From the NCBI RefSeq assembly GCF_000835495.1, contig NW_015622546.1, forward strand, positions 1,862,883 to 1,926,882: 64,000 nt of DNA. Direction: 5' to 3'. Source of the stretch: Cladophialophora immunda. Its lineage: Eukaryota; Ascomycota; Eurotiomycetes; Chaetothyriales; Herpotrichiellaceae. The notes under the pieces are model-generated. The model searched no databases. It saw only the letters and a list, made by a program, of their open reading frames with translations, and was not told the origin of the DNA. Positions 11,265 to 22,253 of the stretch are shown here, one piece after another. Made by a program: the position numbers and the translations under genes. The number at the start of each line of letters is the position of its first letter. Within the stretch, counting starts at the first letter, position 1.

Positions 11265-13667
11265 TCAAGCATATATGCGACCGTCGGTGGGCGCCGTAAC
11301 CCTACGATTCGAGAGAGAACAGTGACCGGTTTCGCTGCCACTGTCATAACTGACCTCACCCCACATCAATGCCCTCTGGGCGGCATCTTTGTCGCCGTTG
11401 CCGTTATGACAGGCAGCACTTATAGCCCACGAGTTAGTACCCACAACTGGCATACCAGGCGGAAGTGGCGTGCATGCAAATCCAACGAGCACCAGAAGCA
11501 TGATGATAAGGACGACAGCCACTAGCAGAATGGCCAAAGTGCTGAAGCCACAAGCCGAAATATTTCTATCGGGCTGAGGGTGGCCGGTCCAGTCGAGAAC
11601 TTCTATCTCTACCTGGAACAGACTCCGAGACGTCAACCAGTGCAATGCCACGGAGAGCAAGAGCGAAGGCAAGCTGATCTTCCAGGGCAAAGAGAGCCAA
11701 TAAGTCGACCGCTGGTCACCAGAGGGGATACTGACGCGTAACGTCGTCGGCTGCTTGTAGAACTTGCTAAACTCCAACGCACACATCATGCGCGTGAGGA
11801 GCCCGTTGTACATGAAGTAGAGCATGGACAAGAACAGCTGTGGTGCGTTGACCATGAGAATCGTTCGCAAGGTCGCAGCTGAATTGCTCACACCGAAGAC
11901 CTTGGGCGTAAACGTCGAGTTAGGATCGACCGAGTCGAATCCCTGCGTGAAAAGCTTCGATACACCAAGGCGCTTCAAGTGCACAAGACTAAAGCTGAGG
12001 ACAAGAAGCGTGACAATGACTAGCAGGGCGAAGATACCGCCAAAAATCCCCCACCGTGTTGGTGAGGCGGCCGCAGCTTGCCACTTTCTCATCTGCCCCT
12101 CAAATGCCAAAGGTTGTGGACCAAACACCCTTGGACACTCCGAAGCTCGTTGTTCGCGGGGTATTTTCTCAAAGCAGTCTTCATCATATATCCAATTTAG
12201 GACGGGCCCTTGAAGGGACCGGACATGCTTCTGGTCGACCAAACACCTTGCCGCACTTGTCTCATCAGGATAGACGAGGAAAGATTCGATGGCATCGCCC
12301 AGGGTAGCAAGTTCCATGTCCTGTCGAGATGTACAGTGTCTTGGGCAGACGAGCAAGACGTAGACGATACAACAGACTTTGACAAAATCGCAGCCCATCA
12401 CAACAGAGAGGAAGATGACGTTGTAGTGGACCTTGCAATCTTGGTTTTGTTTCGTGTCGATAAGGCAGTAATCGACTTCCACTGAACTTGGGGTCACCCT
12501 CCATTGGTCCGGATCTTTCAGCGCAGTGGCAGCATCGCAGTTTTTGAACGCAGTATATCGACCAGTGTCGCAGAGCCAGGCTCCAGGGTCCCATCGATTT
12601 GGGCTCTCCACCCTGCTATCCGCAGTGTTGAAATGTGTGTACTGGGTAGTGGTCAAGTAGCCGTAATCCAAAGAACTCCATAATCCTAGAAGTGTGCTCG
12701 CATTCCATAATGTGTCCGTGGGCTCCAGGAGAAGGCTGTGTTGGAGCGGGCTGGAGATGTGGTGGAGACAAGTGGCATTGCATATGGAGAATGTGTTTGG
12801 GTCTGTTGCTGGTTTCGTGAACAGGCTCCAGCGCTTCTGCTCAGTAGTATTCTTTGCCACCAACAGCACGTTAGACGCCGCGGTCTCAATGGCACCGGAG
12901 TAATGTTGTATACATTCCCTGGGCTGTTTTCGGCTTAAACCCGAATTGCTCCTTTTCGCAGCATGATACATGCTGCAGGCAAAATTTGCGGTGATGCTCA
13001 AGGTGTCGGAAGAGCACAAACTCCATGCCGAGTCATCCAGGAAGTCCGAGCTCACTAGCATCACCCCGTAATTGTTGGACTGTAAAGAGGCAAATACCAC
13101 AGAGTTCAGCAGCAAATGTATGGGGATCGATGAAAAGAGCAACATCGACCACATGAAGAACTTTGTGAGGCCGAGGAACCGAAAGTTGTTGACTGATGGT
13201 GCGCCAATGTTTAGGTATCGGCCGTTGGCGTGTGCTTTATCAACTTCTCGGCGGCTAGGTGCGTTCAGAAATTGCATGACATAGTTGCTTGTCCCGAGCA
13301 GAGTGGTGCCGATGATGTTGAGCGACGTCACCATTGCTAGAGTGATCGATTTGGCCTTTTGACAATCACCGGCAAAGATGACACTGTGACCAAGAACACT
13401 TCGGTCAAGTTTGAGGAAAACAGTCAATAGTACAGCCTCAAGCACCAGACAAGTCAACGCCCCGGCCAAACATAGGCGAGCGCCTTTTTGCCATCCGGCG
13501 GTCTTGACAGAGTCGAAGTCATTCTTTTGATGAACATTGTTGTAGCCTTGCGCTGGGCCAGACCGCAAAACGTACCGCTTTGCTCTCCGAACAAAGTTGG
13601 CGACGGAAAGCCTAAGGCTCCCAGATTTATCGTATCCTCCGATTGCGTGGCGTTCTGAAGAATTCAT
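11265..13667 (-). CDS. DUF6536-type polytopic membrane protein
   Basis: An 800-residue intronless protein from the ATG at 13667 (MNSSERHA). The frame is open further upstream but without another ATG. After a basic N-terminus comes the block GWQKGARLCLAGALTCLVLEA, then a Cys in FAGDCQKA, STL/LLGTSNYVMQFLNAPSRREVDKAH and YLNIGAPSVNN, which is the signature of the fungal DUF6536 family. Several further hydrophobic segments follow in the second half (around IFALLVIVTLLVLSFSLVHL, ISLPSLLLSVALHWL and LAILLVAVVLIIMLLVLVGF), with a large soluble Cys-containing loop between. Members are multi-pass membrane proteins without an assigned reaction, so no function is claimed. Confidence 0.88.
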   Translation of the reverse strand: MNSSERHAIGGYDKSGSLRLSVANFVRRAKRYVLRSGPAQGYNNVHQKNDFDSVKTAGWQKGARLCLAGALTCLVLEAVLLTVFLKLDRSVLGHSVIFAGDCQKAKSITLAMVTSLNIIGTTLLGTSNYVMQFLNAPSRREVDKAHANGRYLNIGAPSVNNFRFLGLTKFFMWSMLLFSSIPIHLLLNSVVFASLQSNNYGVMLVSSDFLDDSAWSLCSSDTLSITANFACSMYHAAKRSNSGLSRKQPRECIQHYSGAIETAASNVLLVAKNTTEQKRWSLFTKPATDPNTFSICNATCLHHISSPLQHSLLLEPTDTLWNASTLLGLWSSLDYGYLTTTQYTHFNTADSRVESPNRWDPGAWLCDTGRYTAFKNCDAATALKDPDQWRVTPSSVEVDYCLIDTKQNQDCKVHYNVIFLSVVMGCDFVKVCCIVYVLLVCPRHCTSRQDMELATLGDAIESFLVYPDETSAARCLVDQKHVRSLQGPVLNWIYDEDCFEKIPREQRASECPRVFGPQPLAFEGQMRKWQAAAASPTRWGIFGGIFALLVIVTLLVLSFSLVHLKRLGVSKLFTQGFDSVDPNSTFTPKVFGVSNSAATLRTILMVNAPQLFLSMLYFMYNGLLTRMMCALEFSKFYKQPTTLRVSIPSGDQRSTYWLSLPWKISLPSLLLSVALHWLTSRSLFQVEIEVLDWTGHPQPDRNISACGFSTLAILLVAVVLIIMLLVLVGFACTPLPPGMPVVGTNSWAISAACHNGNGDKDAAQRALMWGEVSYDSGSETGHCSLSNRRVTAPTDGRIYA

Positions 13668-14771
13668 AACAATTCTTTGCGAATGTCGCAAATAAAGCGG
13701 ATCAAGATTCAAGAATGGTGATCCTGACTTCAACTGGAGGTGAATATGAGGTCCAAACAGAAACGAGCCTGGCTCTCGGCCAAGCAGGGAAGGGACGCAA
13801 AGATGGATTTTAACCTGCTGGGGTTTTTGTCTGTGGAGGAGCCATTCGAGTGTGCGTAGAGAAGAACGACTTGACTGTCAAGCGAGGATCGGGTTCGTAC
13901 ATCTCGTAGATTTAATGGTGCCGAGGCCAATGCATCTTAACCTAGTCCCCTAAATTCAAGGCCATCTTCAAGGTGGCTTAGGCCAATAGTCTTGACAGGC
14001 ATCGCCCCCTGCATCGAGAACAGGGCTGGTGAGGAATTTGGGAAAGTGTCCAAAGCATGGCGCAATGATTGAGCTCCAACGACGTTAGCCCCCTGGAATA
14101 GCGCAGAGCCGCACCCTGGCCACAAATCGTCGATTGGCTTCGCAGCAAGCCAGCGGCACCCCAGGACCATCGCACGGCACTTGTCCAGGCGATGTACTCT
14201 CAGCCTCATCTGCACAGATTGTGGAAACGTCTCCCTAGATTGGTGGAATGAGTGCGAGTTCAGGTGAGACCAAAAGGTAGCGCGGCAATGCAACTGCCAT
14301 CCTAGCATTTTCTGTCAGCGCAACAGCACCAGGGGATTAATAACCAGAGTAACGATTGTTCATTGAAGGCCGGACATACTGTGTAGACAGTTGGCGTCGC
14401 ACCAAGAACCAGGATCCATCAAGGATCACCGGGGTTCCGCGAGCCGAAGCCGAATACAAAGCGAAGTCTGTTCTCGCCAACGGGGTGAGTCGACGTCGCT
14501 GTGCTCCTTACCGAGTATATTGCTCTTGGTAGAGCCTGAGTGGCTTCTAAGGCGCCTGGACCAGGCACACTGAGAGAGTACAGACGCAGAAGGAAACTTT
14601 AGGCAAGCAACCGACTAGGGTCATTGAGGCTTAGCTGAGACAAACGTCTTGGTGAAAGGAGGGGGCCAGCCGACAGGTGGGGGGCCATATATGTATCCAG
14701 GGTGCATCTGCGTGATACTCAAGCGTCAATGAACCGCTCCTTACGAAACAGGTGAGAACTTGGAGGGTTTC
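13668..14771. other. Intergenic, no supported gene
   Basis: Upstream region of the DUF6536 gene and 3' flank of MAK5. Short open frames occur on both strands but show no motif or splice pattern. I see nothing else. Confidence 0.5.
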
Positions 14772-16991
14772 TCAGCGGCCTTCCAGAAATGCTCCATCCA
14801 TTCGTCCCTGGAGCAGTGCCTCAACATCGATCCGACCACCGGCAAGATATCTCTCGCTGACCCCCAGGTTAATCCTCTTCTTCAGCAATGCGTCCAACTC
14901 AGATCGCCATTGAGAAAGCTGGTCTTTGCTAATTGCAGCGTGGTCCTTTTCTTTCTTTGCTCTTCCACCGCCTCTCCCCCTTTTGCCTCTCTGGCCCTGA
15001 CTTTCGAACTCTTCGCTGTCATAGTCCACCCCCAACTCTTCCGCGGCAGATCGCAGCCAATCTTCTTTACTGGATGTTTTCTCCTTGGCCTGGGTTGCTT
15101 CGGTGATCTTCTGAGCGAGCGACACATGCGGATCCAGGCTTTGCATGAGTCGCCCTTCTAACTGAACTGTTTCTGGAGCCTCACCACCCTTGTGCACTTC
15201 GGCAATCAGTCTTCGTACGCCAGCCACCTCGTCGGGCGAGCAAAGCAAAATCGACTGCCCTGACGTCTCTGCACGAGCAGTCCTTCCGGAACGGTGGACA
15301 TACATGTCTGCAGTACGGGGTACATGGTAATGAATAATGAGTTCGATTCCCTTAATGTCAAGTCCTCGAGCGGCAACATCTGTGGCTACCAGGACGTTGC
15401 TCTGTGCGGCAAATCTTTCCAAGGATCGTAGTCGTGACTTCTGCGGCATCGTCGAATGTAAGCCGACTGCAGGTTGCTTCAGAGTCTGAAGCAATGCGGT
15501 AACTCGCTTAACGGCGGAAATGCTGTTCGTGAAAACCAACGTCTTTTTGGTTGGATGCTGCATTAGCAGGGTATAGAGAAACAGATCCTTCTTCATTGCA
15601 GGACATTCCACGATTGATTCGGCGAGCGCAGCAGCCATCTGCGAACTGGGATTCACATCAACGAAGGTTGGCTTCTGTTCGCGGAATGAGAGCTTCCGCA
15701 GGAGATACTCCATCGACTGTTGGTTGGTGAGGAGGTTGTTATTCATCGGATCCGCTGACTTGAGCTTGCCTGTGAGTTTTTGATGCAAGCCCTTATGGAA
15801 AGTAGCTGAGAATACAAGGGTTTGCCTTGCCGAATTTGGCGACTCCTGTGCTGTGTTCTGCTCTTCGTCCTCGTCCACAATCTGCCGGTCAAGGGCATCA
15901 AGAATATTTTCGACTTCTTTGAAGTGGCCTTCGCTCAACAATCGATCAGCTTCATCCACAACTAAGAATTGAATCCTCTTCAAGCGGTCCACCAACCCAT
16001 CAACATTGTAGTCGGTCGAAGCATCATTCATGACCTCCCACAATCGCCCCGGAGTCGCTACCACAATATCGGCATATTCCAGTTGCCGGTGTTGCTTATA
16101 GATGGAGAGTCCTCCCGTGACAGCGACGATCTTGGGATGGTCTTCTAGGCCTATACACAGCTGGTTAAGGTGCCTGTTGAGCTGTAATGCGAGTTCTCTG
16201 GTTGGGGCGAGAATGAGAGCGAGGATAGAGTCCTTGCTCTTCGTGGAAGCAGATGCCGCGTTCTCGCTCGAAAGCCAATGCTCGAAAATCGGAATGCCAA
16301 ATGCCAAAGTCTTCCCGGAACCAGTAACAGCCTTGCCAATCACATCGTGTCCTTGTATGATGGGTGGAATGCTGGCCGACTGTATAGGCGTAGGCCTAGC
16401 AAAGCCGAGTCGGGAGAGCTGCGAAAGACTTGTCGGAGATAGCTCAAGACTCTTCCATGCTGACACGTCAGTCTTGGGATCTGCCAGGCTCTCTAGCAGA
16501 ACATCGAACTTGACATTGGGCACAACTTCGTCTTCTTGCGTGGGCTTGCTCTTTAGTTTCCGCTTGTCAAGGTCTTTAGGCTTTTTAGAAGATTGCGCAG
16601 CATCCTTGGAAGAGTCTGGCGACGTGGTCGGCTTTGCTCTTTCTTCCTCAACTTCTCCCCTTTCGTCGTCGAAACCCTCCCATTCTTCGTCGAGCTGTTT
16701 ATGGCTGACGGCGTCATCCACAGCTGCTACAGATTTTGGTCGAAACATCACATGGTGAGTGGTTTCGTCTCGGACAACGTCGACATCCTCGATCTCTTCG
16801 AGTCCGAAGAACCCTTCGGCGTCCTCCAGTCGCTTCGGTAGTGGGACTGTTTTCCATTTCAACGCATCACCACGAATCGCCGGCCCCTGGTACACTTGAC
16901 CCTTGGTCGACTGCGACACCTTCCGCCTCTTTGCGCCATGCTGGACATGCTGAGACGCCGATGGATCTTTTCTCTTTGCTGCCTTGGACAT
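14772..16991 (-). CDS. MAK5: ATP-dependent DEAD-box RNA helicase MAK5 (60S ribosome biogenesis)
   Basis: A 739-residue intronless protein. The N-terminal KRxK-rich segment and the block DALKWKTVPLP...EGFFGLEEIEDVDV are typical of MAK5/DDX24. Helicase motifs in order: Q-motif region with FARPTPIQ, Walker A AVTGSGKT, PTRELALQ, TPGR, VDEAD, SAT, TNSISAVKR, ATDVAARGLD and HRSGRTAR. The C-terminus has the lysine-rich stretch GQRGKRGRGGGRAKKEKDH. MAK5 acts in the nucleolus in pre-rRNA processing for the large ribosomal subunit. The gene is divergent from ADE13 across 334 bp. Confidence 0.96.
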   Translation of the reverse strand: MSKAAKRKDPSASQHVQHGAKRRKVSQSTKGQVYQGPAIRGDALKWKTVPLPKRLEDAEGFFGLEEIEDVDVVRDETTHHVMFRPKSVAAVDDAVSHKQLDEEWEGFDDERGEVEEERAKPTTSPDSSKDAAQSSKKPKDLDKRKLKSKPTQEDEVVPNVKFDVLLESLADPKTDVSAWKSLELSPTSLSQLSRLGFARPTPIQSASIPPIIQGHDVIGKAVTGSGKTLAFGIPIFEHWLSSENAASASTKSKDSILALILAPTRELALQLNRHLNQLCIGLEDHPKIVAVTGGLSIYKQHRQLEYADIVVATPGRLWEVMNDASTDYNVDGLVDRLKRIQFLVVDEADRLLSEGHFKEVENILDALDRQIVDEDEEQNTAQESPNSARQTLVFSATFHKGLHQKLTGKLKSADPMNNNLLTNQQSMEYLLRKLSFREQKPTFVDVNPSSQMAAALAESIVECPAMKKDLFLYTLLMQHPTKKTLVFTNSISAVKRVTALLQTLKQPAVGLHSTMPQKSRLRSLERFAAQSNVLVATDVAARGLDIKGIELIIHYHVPRTADMYVHRSGRTARAETSGQSILLCSPDEVAGVRRLIAEVHKGGEAPETVQLEGRLMQSLDPHVSLAQKITEATQAKEKTSSKEDWLRSAAEELGVDYDSEEFESQGQRGKRGRGGGRAKKEKDHAAISKDQLSQWRSELDALLKKRINLGVSERYLAGGRIDVEALLQGRMDGAFLEGR

Positions 16992-17325
16992 TGGGCTCCG
17001 CTGATCCGGGTTGGTCGAGGTCTGGGGAAGAATGGAGAATTCAAGTGTCAGTGAAAAAAAGTTTGGATCGGAGAATTAGGTTTTGCCTGACGACACATAT
17101 TGCCACGTGCAGACTAGTCGGCACACGCAGGCAACTACCACAATCGCCCGTCAGACAGAAATATTCCCTTTGTGCGATGCCTTGGCGTGACCGATTTTAC
17201 CCGAAGCATCGAACCAGCATGCAAGACTTTTCAAACATCCGTTTTTATTGTCGCCGCTGGGACAGGTACATTCAACTATCCTCGCAATACCCGTCGAACA
17301 TCCACTGTAAACAAACGCTCTCAGA
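16992..17325. promoter_or_regulatory. Bidirectional promoter between MAK5 and ADE13
   Basis: A 334-bp interval separates the start codons of two divergent housekeeping genes. It is the only space for both promoters. No individual binding site is identified with confidence. Confidence 0.6.
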
Positions 17326-18777
17326 ATGGCTCACGATACGTGGCAGAGCCCGCTGGCGGCTCGCTACGCCAGCAAAGAAATGCTCACCTTATTCTCACCT
17401 CGAACTCGAGCTACAACCTGGCGCCAACTCTGGATCTGGCTTGCTGAAGCGGAGAAGGAGTTGGGGCTCGATATCCCGGACGAGGCCATTACGCAGATGG
17501 AGGCGGCTAAAGTCATGACGGACGATGATTTCCAGGTTGCGGCTATAGAGGAAAAGCGACGACGGCACGACGTTATGGCCCATGTTCACGCCTTTGGCCA
17601 GCGGGCACCTGCAGCCGCTGGCAAGATACACCTGGGCGCCACTTCCTGCTACGTGACGGACAATGCCGACTTGATATTTTTGAGGGACGGACTGTCAATC
17701 CTATTGCCGAAAGTCGCCAAGTGCATCAAGAAGTTGTCAGATTTTGCACTGCAATACAAGGCCATGCCTTGCCTGGGATTTACCCATGGACAGCCCGCTC
17801 AGCCCATTACTGTTGGTCGTCGGGCTACGCAATGGATTGAGTCGCTACTCATGGATTTGAGGAACTTCGAACGTGCTCGTGCAGACCTCGTCTTCCGTGG
17901 CGTCAAAGGCACCACTGGGACCCAAGCCTCTTTCCTGGAGCTATTCCATGGCGACCACGCAAAAGTCAAGCAGCTCGACCAACTGGTCACCAAGAAAGCC
18001 GGTTTCAGTAAACGCTCTATTGTGTCGGTGCAGACCTATAACCGCAAGATTGATTTTGACATCGCCAACGTGTTGGCTTCATTCGGTACCACCTGTGAGC
18101 ACATTGGTACCGACCTGCGGCATTTGGCTATGTTGAAAGAAGTCGAAGAACCTTTTGAGAAGGACCAAATTGGCTCATCAGCCATGGCTTACAAACGCAA
18201 CCCCATGCGCTCGGAACGTATGTGTTCTCTGGCTCGGAAGCTGGTTTCGCTCGCCTCCGGATTCGGGCAAACGTACGCCCACCAATGGTTTGAAAGATCG
18301 CTGGACGACTCTGCAATCCGACGTATTGATATTCCCGAGATGTTTCTAATCGCCGACGCATTATGCATTCTGCTCGAAAACGTGTCTTCGGGTCTGGTCG
18401 TGTATCCACAAGTCATCAGCGCCCGCCTGCAGCAAGAGCTTCCCTTTATGGCCACCGAGACAATGATTATGCGTATGGCTGAAAAGGGCGCCAGCCGTCA
18501 AGAAACTCACGAGCATATCCGAGTGTTGTCTCATCAAGCCGCTGCGGTGGTCAAATTGGAAGGCCAAGCGAACGATCTTGTTGACCGTATCAAGAAGGAG
18601 AAGTTTTTCGAGCCTATCTGGAGCGAGTTGACGCCAGAGGACTTGCTTAACCCATCGAAGTTCGTTGGCAGGTCGGCGGAACAGGTTGATGAATTCGTGG
18701 AAGAAGCGGTGGATCCAGCTTTGGAGCCTTACAAGGACCAGATTTTGAGCAGTGGGGCTGCAGAAATCAATGTTTAA
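17326..18777 (+). CDS. ADE13: Adenylosuccinate lyase
   Basis: A 483-residue intronless protein from the ATG at 17326. The family signature [15 protein letters not shown] (the catalytic Ser loop of the fumarase/aspartase superfamily) is present, as are [12 protein letters not shown] and TQASFLELF, and the length matches the fungal enzyme. It cleaves adenylosuccinate to AMP and SAICAR to AICAR, each releasing fumarate, in cytosolic purine synthesis. The start is fixed by the conserved beginning ([14 protein letters not shown]). It is convergent with MED7. Confidence 0.97.
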   Translation: MAHDTWQSPLAARYASKEMLTLFSPRTRATTWRQLWIWLAEAEKELGLDIPDEAITQMEAAKVMTDDDFQVAAIEEKRRRHDVMAHVHAFGQRAPAAAGKIHLGATSCYVTDNADLIFLRDGLSILLPKVAKCIKKLSDFALQYKAMPCLGFTHGQPAQPITVGRRATQWIESLLMDLRNFERARADLVFRGVKGTTGTQASFLELFHGDHAKVKQLDQLVTKKAGFSKRSIVSVQTYNRKIDFDIANVLASFGTTCEHIGTDLRHLAMLKEVEEPFEKDQIGSSAMAYKRNPMRSERMCSLARKLVSLASGFGQTYAHQWFERSLDDSAIRRIDIPEMFLIADALCILLENVSSGLVVYPQVISARLQQELPFMATETMIMRMAEKGASRQETHEHIRVLSHQAAAVVKLEGQANDLVDRIKKEKFFEPIWSELTPEDLLNPSKFVGRSAEQVDEFVEEAVDPALEPYKDQILSSGAAEINV

Positions 18778-18980
18778 GTCTTCGAGAGGGATGAGTTTAG
18801 TAAAATGCCGTTACATGGCTTTGTTCCTGGAGAGCTCCCCTGTCAAGATGCGGCCCACATGACGGTCGACACTTCCGGTTGTTTGAGGACATAAGTTGGT
18901 AACAATCGTGATACCCAACAGTTCTGTGACGGAATGATTCCAGAGCGTGGTCTCTGTCCGAGTTCGGGGGATGGATTTCA

Positions 18981-19685
18981 TCAAGTCATTTCTTGTATCA
19001 TTTGCCACAGCCTCCGCTGCTTCTCCATCATCTGGTCGCGAGACGCCTCGGTCGTGGAAGATTCCTCCTGAGTGGCGTCTGGAGCACCCGATATCCTAAT
19101 CTTGCCCACATCTGCTAAAAATTCGTCGATTCTCTGCTTCACTTTGTCGCACTCGTCAATCTCTCTCTGTCCGTCTTCCAGGATGCCTTCCAGCATTTCC
19201 TTGACGCTCTCTCGTGCCTGATGAGGCCGGTAAATGTTAATTACCACGTGGATGTTCAACAAAAGCTGCCGTATGTCTTCCATCTTTTCTTCGTGCTTTG
19301 TTGGGTCAAGGGACAAGACACTCGTGAGTTCGAGGAAGTTCAGCAGCAGGGATTTCGTGAGGCGACTGAGCAGGACAGCGTGATTGAGATTTGGGTCGTC
19401 TGGATTGAAGAGAAGTTGTTCAGTAGGCAAGGATGAGGGCTTGGTCGGATCGGTGACCTGTTTCTGGCCAAAGGCCGTGTAGTACTCTGCTGAAGCCGGT
19501 GGAGGAGGGGGAGGTCGCAGGTATGCCAGGTGAAGGGACAGCTTTGGCTTCGGTTGGTCGTCCGTGGAAGACGATTCGATCTTTCTCAGCTCCTCCTCGT
19601 TGGCGACTGTGAAATACCTCCAGAATGGTGGAGGTGCTGGGAAAGGTGCCTCCGGCAATTGTTGTGCTTGTTCTTGTTCTGCCAT
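18981..19685 (-). CDS. MED7: Mediator complex subunit 7
   Basis: A 234-residue protein beginning MAEQEQAQQLPEAPFPAPPPFWRYF, the MED7 N-terminal hallmark (a proline-rich stretch followed by PPFWRYFT). It continues with the conserved L-R-P-P-P-P segment, the LNFLELTSVLS helix and KHEEKMEDIRQLLLNIHVVINIYRPHQARE. MED7 is a middle-module subunit of Mediator that pairs with MED21 and links activators to RNA polymerase II. The open frame extends upstream, but the ATG at 19685 gives the family start. It is divergent from the PAP2 gene across 267 bp. Confidence 0.95.
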   Translation of the reverse strand: MAEQEQAQQLPEAPFPAPPPFWRYFTVANEEELRKIESSSTDDQPKPKLSLHLAYLRPPPPPPASAEYYTAFGQKQVTDPTKPSSLPTEQLLFNPDDPNLNHAVLLSRLTKSLLLNFLELTSVLSLDPTKHEEKMEDIRQLLLNIHVVINIYRPHQARESVKEMLEGILEDGQREIDECDKVKQRIDEFLADVGKIRISGAPDATQEESSTTEASRDQMMEKQRRLWQMIQEMT

Positions 19686-19952
19686 GATAATCGAGGTGCG
19701 TGGTGCAAGAAAGAAAGAGTTGATGAGGCAGAGCCGCGAAGAGAAGATCAACCGTGGTTTGTGACTGGCCAATGAGGGCGGCCAATTTGCGGGGATCGCG
19801 TACTGCGCTAGTGTCCCTGCATCTTCCAACTCCAGTCGTTCTCCTGTCGGATTCTTGACCTCGTGCCTCTTTCCTCCCTATCTCACTTTCATCCAAATTT
19901 GCATCGACATGGCCTGTCGCTAATTCTCGGACAACCTGTTACTCAAACCATC

Positions 19953-20973
19953 ATGAGGCAGGGAAATATCGATGCACCTGGGGTGGTAGCAGCCATTCGG
20001 CGCTTCTGGCAACGGTCATATGCGTCTGACTATGTTGGATTTGCCCTACTCTTGACAGGATATGCTTTGGTGAGTATCGGCCTTCCGATCAAATATCTCC
20101 TGCTTAGACATCTAGGCGCAAGTCTTTTTCGAACCAGTCCATCAACTGTTCCGCCTAGACAACCGAGCGAAACAGTATCCCCACGCTCTCGTCGAACGGG
20201 TTTCTCCCGGAGAAAACATCTTGCTTGCTGGAGTTGGTCCGCTGGTCCTTCTCGTTATCTGGGCCGTTGTCATGCGCCCAGGACTCCATCATGCCCACGT
20301 TACAATCCTCGGACTTCTCATTAGTCTCTTCTTAACCGCACTGCTGACGGATATCATCAAGAACGCCATCGGCCGGCCACGTCCAGATCTGATTGCTCGC
20401 TGTAAGCCAGAGGCTGGAACACCTGAGCATGAGCTTGTCACAGTTGCGGTGTGCACCGAAACCAATCCGCATACTCTCCACGACGGGTGGCGGAGTTTTC
20501 CAAGCGGCCACAGCAGCTGGGCGTTCGCAGGACTTGGATACTTGGCTTTGTTCCTGGCGGGCCAGCTGCATGTCTTTCGACCGCATGCAGATCTCGCCAG
20601 AATTCTGGTTTTTCTGGCTCCGTTGACTGGGGCTGCACTGGTCGCAATGTCGCGATTGGCCGATTACAGACACGATATCTATGATGTTACTTGCGGCAGT
20701 CTCCTGGGCATAGCAGTGGCCTATCTTACATATCGGCGATACTTTCGTCCTTTGCGACATCCCAAATGTGACGAGCCCTATCCGAACAGAGCAGATTATG
20801 CCATGGCAAGAGCGGCAAGAGCAGCCAAAGCTAGTCCCAGAGATTTGGAACAGCAATTGGCCGACGAGTTTTCGTTGAGTGACCAGTCTGAGGATGAGTC
20901 CCAAGCATATCTTTTGACAGAGTCCACACCTGGTAGGACAAGGGACCATGCTGGTACGGCGGAGCCACCATAG
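19953..20973 (+). CDS. PAP2-family lipid phosphate phosphatase (LPP1/DPP1-like)
   Basis: Two exons, 19953-20069 and 20116-20973, with a 46-nt intron (GTGAGT...CTAG), giving 324 residues. The join reads TGYAL-AQVFFEPVHQLFRLDN. The three phosphatase motifs are clear: KNAIGRPRPD (KxxxxxxRP), PSGHSSWAF and SRLADYRHDIYDV (SRxxxxxHxxxD). Membrane segments lie around FALLLTGYAL, LLVIWAVVM, ILGLLISLFLTALL, LGYLALFLAG and LVFLAPLTGAALVAM. Such enzymes dephosphorylate phosphatidate, diacylglycerol pyrophosphate or related lipids at the ER or vacuole membrane. The exact substrate is not readable. The acidic C-terminal tail (DQSEDESQ) is probably cytosolic. Confidence 0.94.
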
Positions 20974-21253
20974 TATGGTGCTTGTGAAGAATTACATATT
21001 GTCATCTGCAGCTAATCCAAATTGCTCTGTGTCATGTCGGGTTCATAAATCGTAGCTGATCTTTCTTCCGTTGCCGCCAAGACAAGCCAGCTCACTTAAC
21101 GCGCAGCTTGCTGCCGAGTATCTTTTGCCTGTCTGCAGTCTCGCTATCGAGTCCCCCGTTTCCTTATCGCTCTTCCGCCTTGCCCCTTCCCAATGTTTCC
21201 TGCCCAAAGTCTGTATGCTTTCTGCTGCTCCCAGGTGCTTTTGAAGGCCCTCT

Positions 21254-21382
21254 TCATTGGATGGTGCACGGGATGATGCAACATTCACATTCGAAGTCGC
21301 CACAGTCGCAGGGAATGCACGGTTTCGTGGGTCCTTTGACACCTTTCTTGATGCTGGAGGTTGAGGAGGTGGATGGAGGCAT
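21254..21382 (-). CDS. Cysteine-rich microprotein, 42 residues, with 5' UTR intron
   Basis: A very short reverse-strand frame from the ATG at 21382 to the TGA at 21254. Its N-terminus is Ser/Thr-rich, followed by KKGVKGPTKP and then seven cysteines in the last 21 residues at positions 22, 25, 27, 32, 34, 35 and 39 (CxxCxC-x4-CxCC-x3-C). The leader carries what looks like a normal fungal intron, 21409-21454 (GTATGC donor, CTTAAC branch, TTTACCCAG acceptor), and further upstream a pyrimidine-rich region and a GACGTCA element (21597-21603). The Cys pattern could bind metal (metallothionein-like) or form a tight domain. There is no signal peptide. I do not recognise the family for certain. The leader intron argues that the gene is transcribed. 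Confidence 0.65.
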   Translation of the reverse strand: MPPSTSSTSSIKKGVKGPTKPCIPCDCGDFECECCIIPCTIQ

Positions 21383-22253
21383 TATGGCGGCGCAGGAATG
21401 GGCTTGAGCTGGGTAAATGTCAACTAGGAAGGTTAAGCGACACGAGATGCATACCTGTAGTTGATTTGAGACGTCTGAAAAGGAGAACTAGGTTGCGAGG
21501 TTCGAAAACAGTTGGGAATAGTTTGAGGCTCGTGGTGGTTGTGAAAGTGATGCGAGTTGAACGGCGAAAGATGAACTTGAGCTGAGTTGAGTTGATGTGA
21601 CGTCTTGAGCCTTCTTATGGGGGCATGAGCGAGTCTCCCCAATTAGCTAGGTACTGAACCAGTGCATTCAAGCCTGAAACACGCAAGACTGGGCTGTGCT
21701 AAGCCAAGCTGCGGGTACCTGGACGCGCACCCATTGGGCTTAGCGATGCCTAAATTGCTCCAGATTATCGAAACACCTGGTTTGGTCTGCCCGCAAACAA
21801 AACCTGCTTTCAATCTTCAATCATGTCTTTCGACAGCACAGCCACTCTCCACACACTCTGACCTGACGTTAAAGTACGAATGACTCTCAAAATGATCCCT
21901 TCAGCAGCTGCGGCCGCCAAGTTTACTAACCCAGTGCGGCTCTCGATAGAGACAGGTTCAAAACAGCGGCGCCCGTGCTCTCTTCCAGGAGAACCAGCGA
22001 CAAGCAATTTGTTCCTTTCGCTCTGCAGCCCTTGCAAACGACCTTTACAGGATACCAACCGCACAGGGCAGCATACCCCCCCCCCCCCCCGAGGTCTGTG
22101 CTCATACTTGTGGATTGGGCTGCTCAGCCAACAGGTCCTACGATTCAACGGTATGCAAGTCCCCTTGTGACTTCGACTGAACAACACTATTGTGTGTCTG
22201 ATCGAACCGCTTCTTTCGTTCATCCGACAAAACAGGCTCGAAATCTCAATTCC
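21383..22253. other. Leader and promoter of the microprotein gene; otherwise no gene
   Basis: 21383-21600 looks like the spliced leader and core promoter of the microprotein on the reverse strand. Beyond it I see only short frames without motifs and a 15-C homopolymer at 22076-22090. Confidence 0.5.
22076..22090. repeat. Poly-C homopolymer, 15 nt
   Basis: Fifteen consecutive C residues. This is prone to length variation and sequencing error, so any frame crossing it should be distrusted. Confidence 0.9.

Noticed and set aside
16102..16758. Forward frame inside MAK5
   Set aside because: Shadow of the helicase gene on the other strand.
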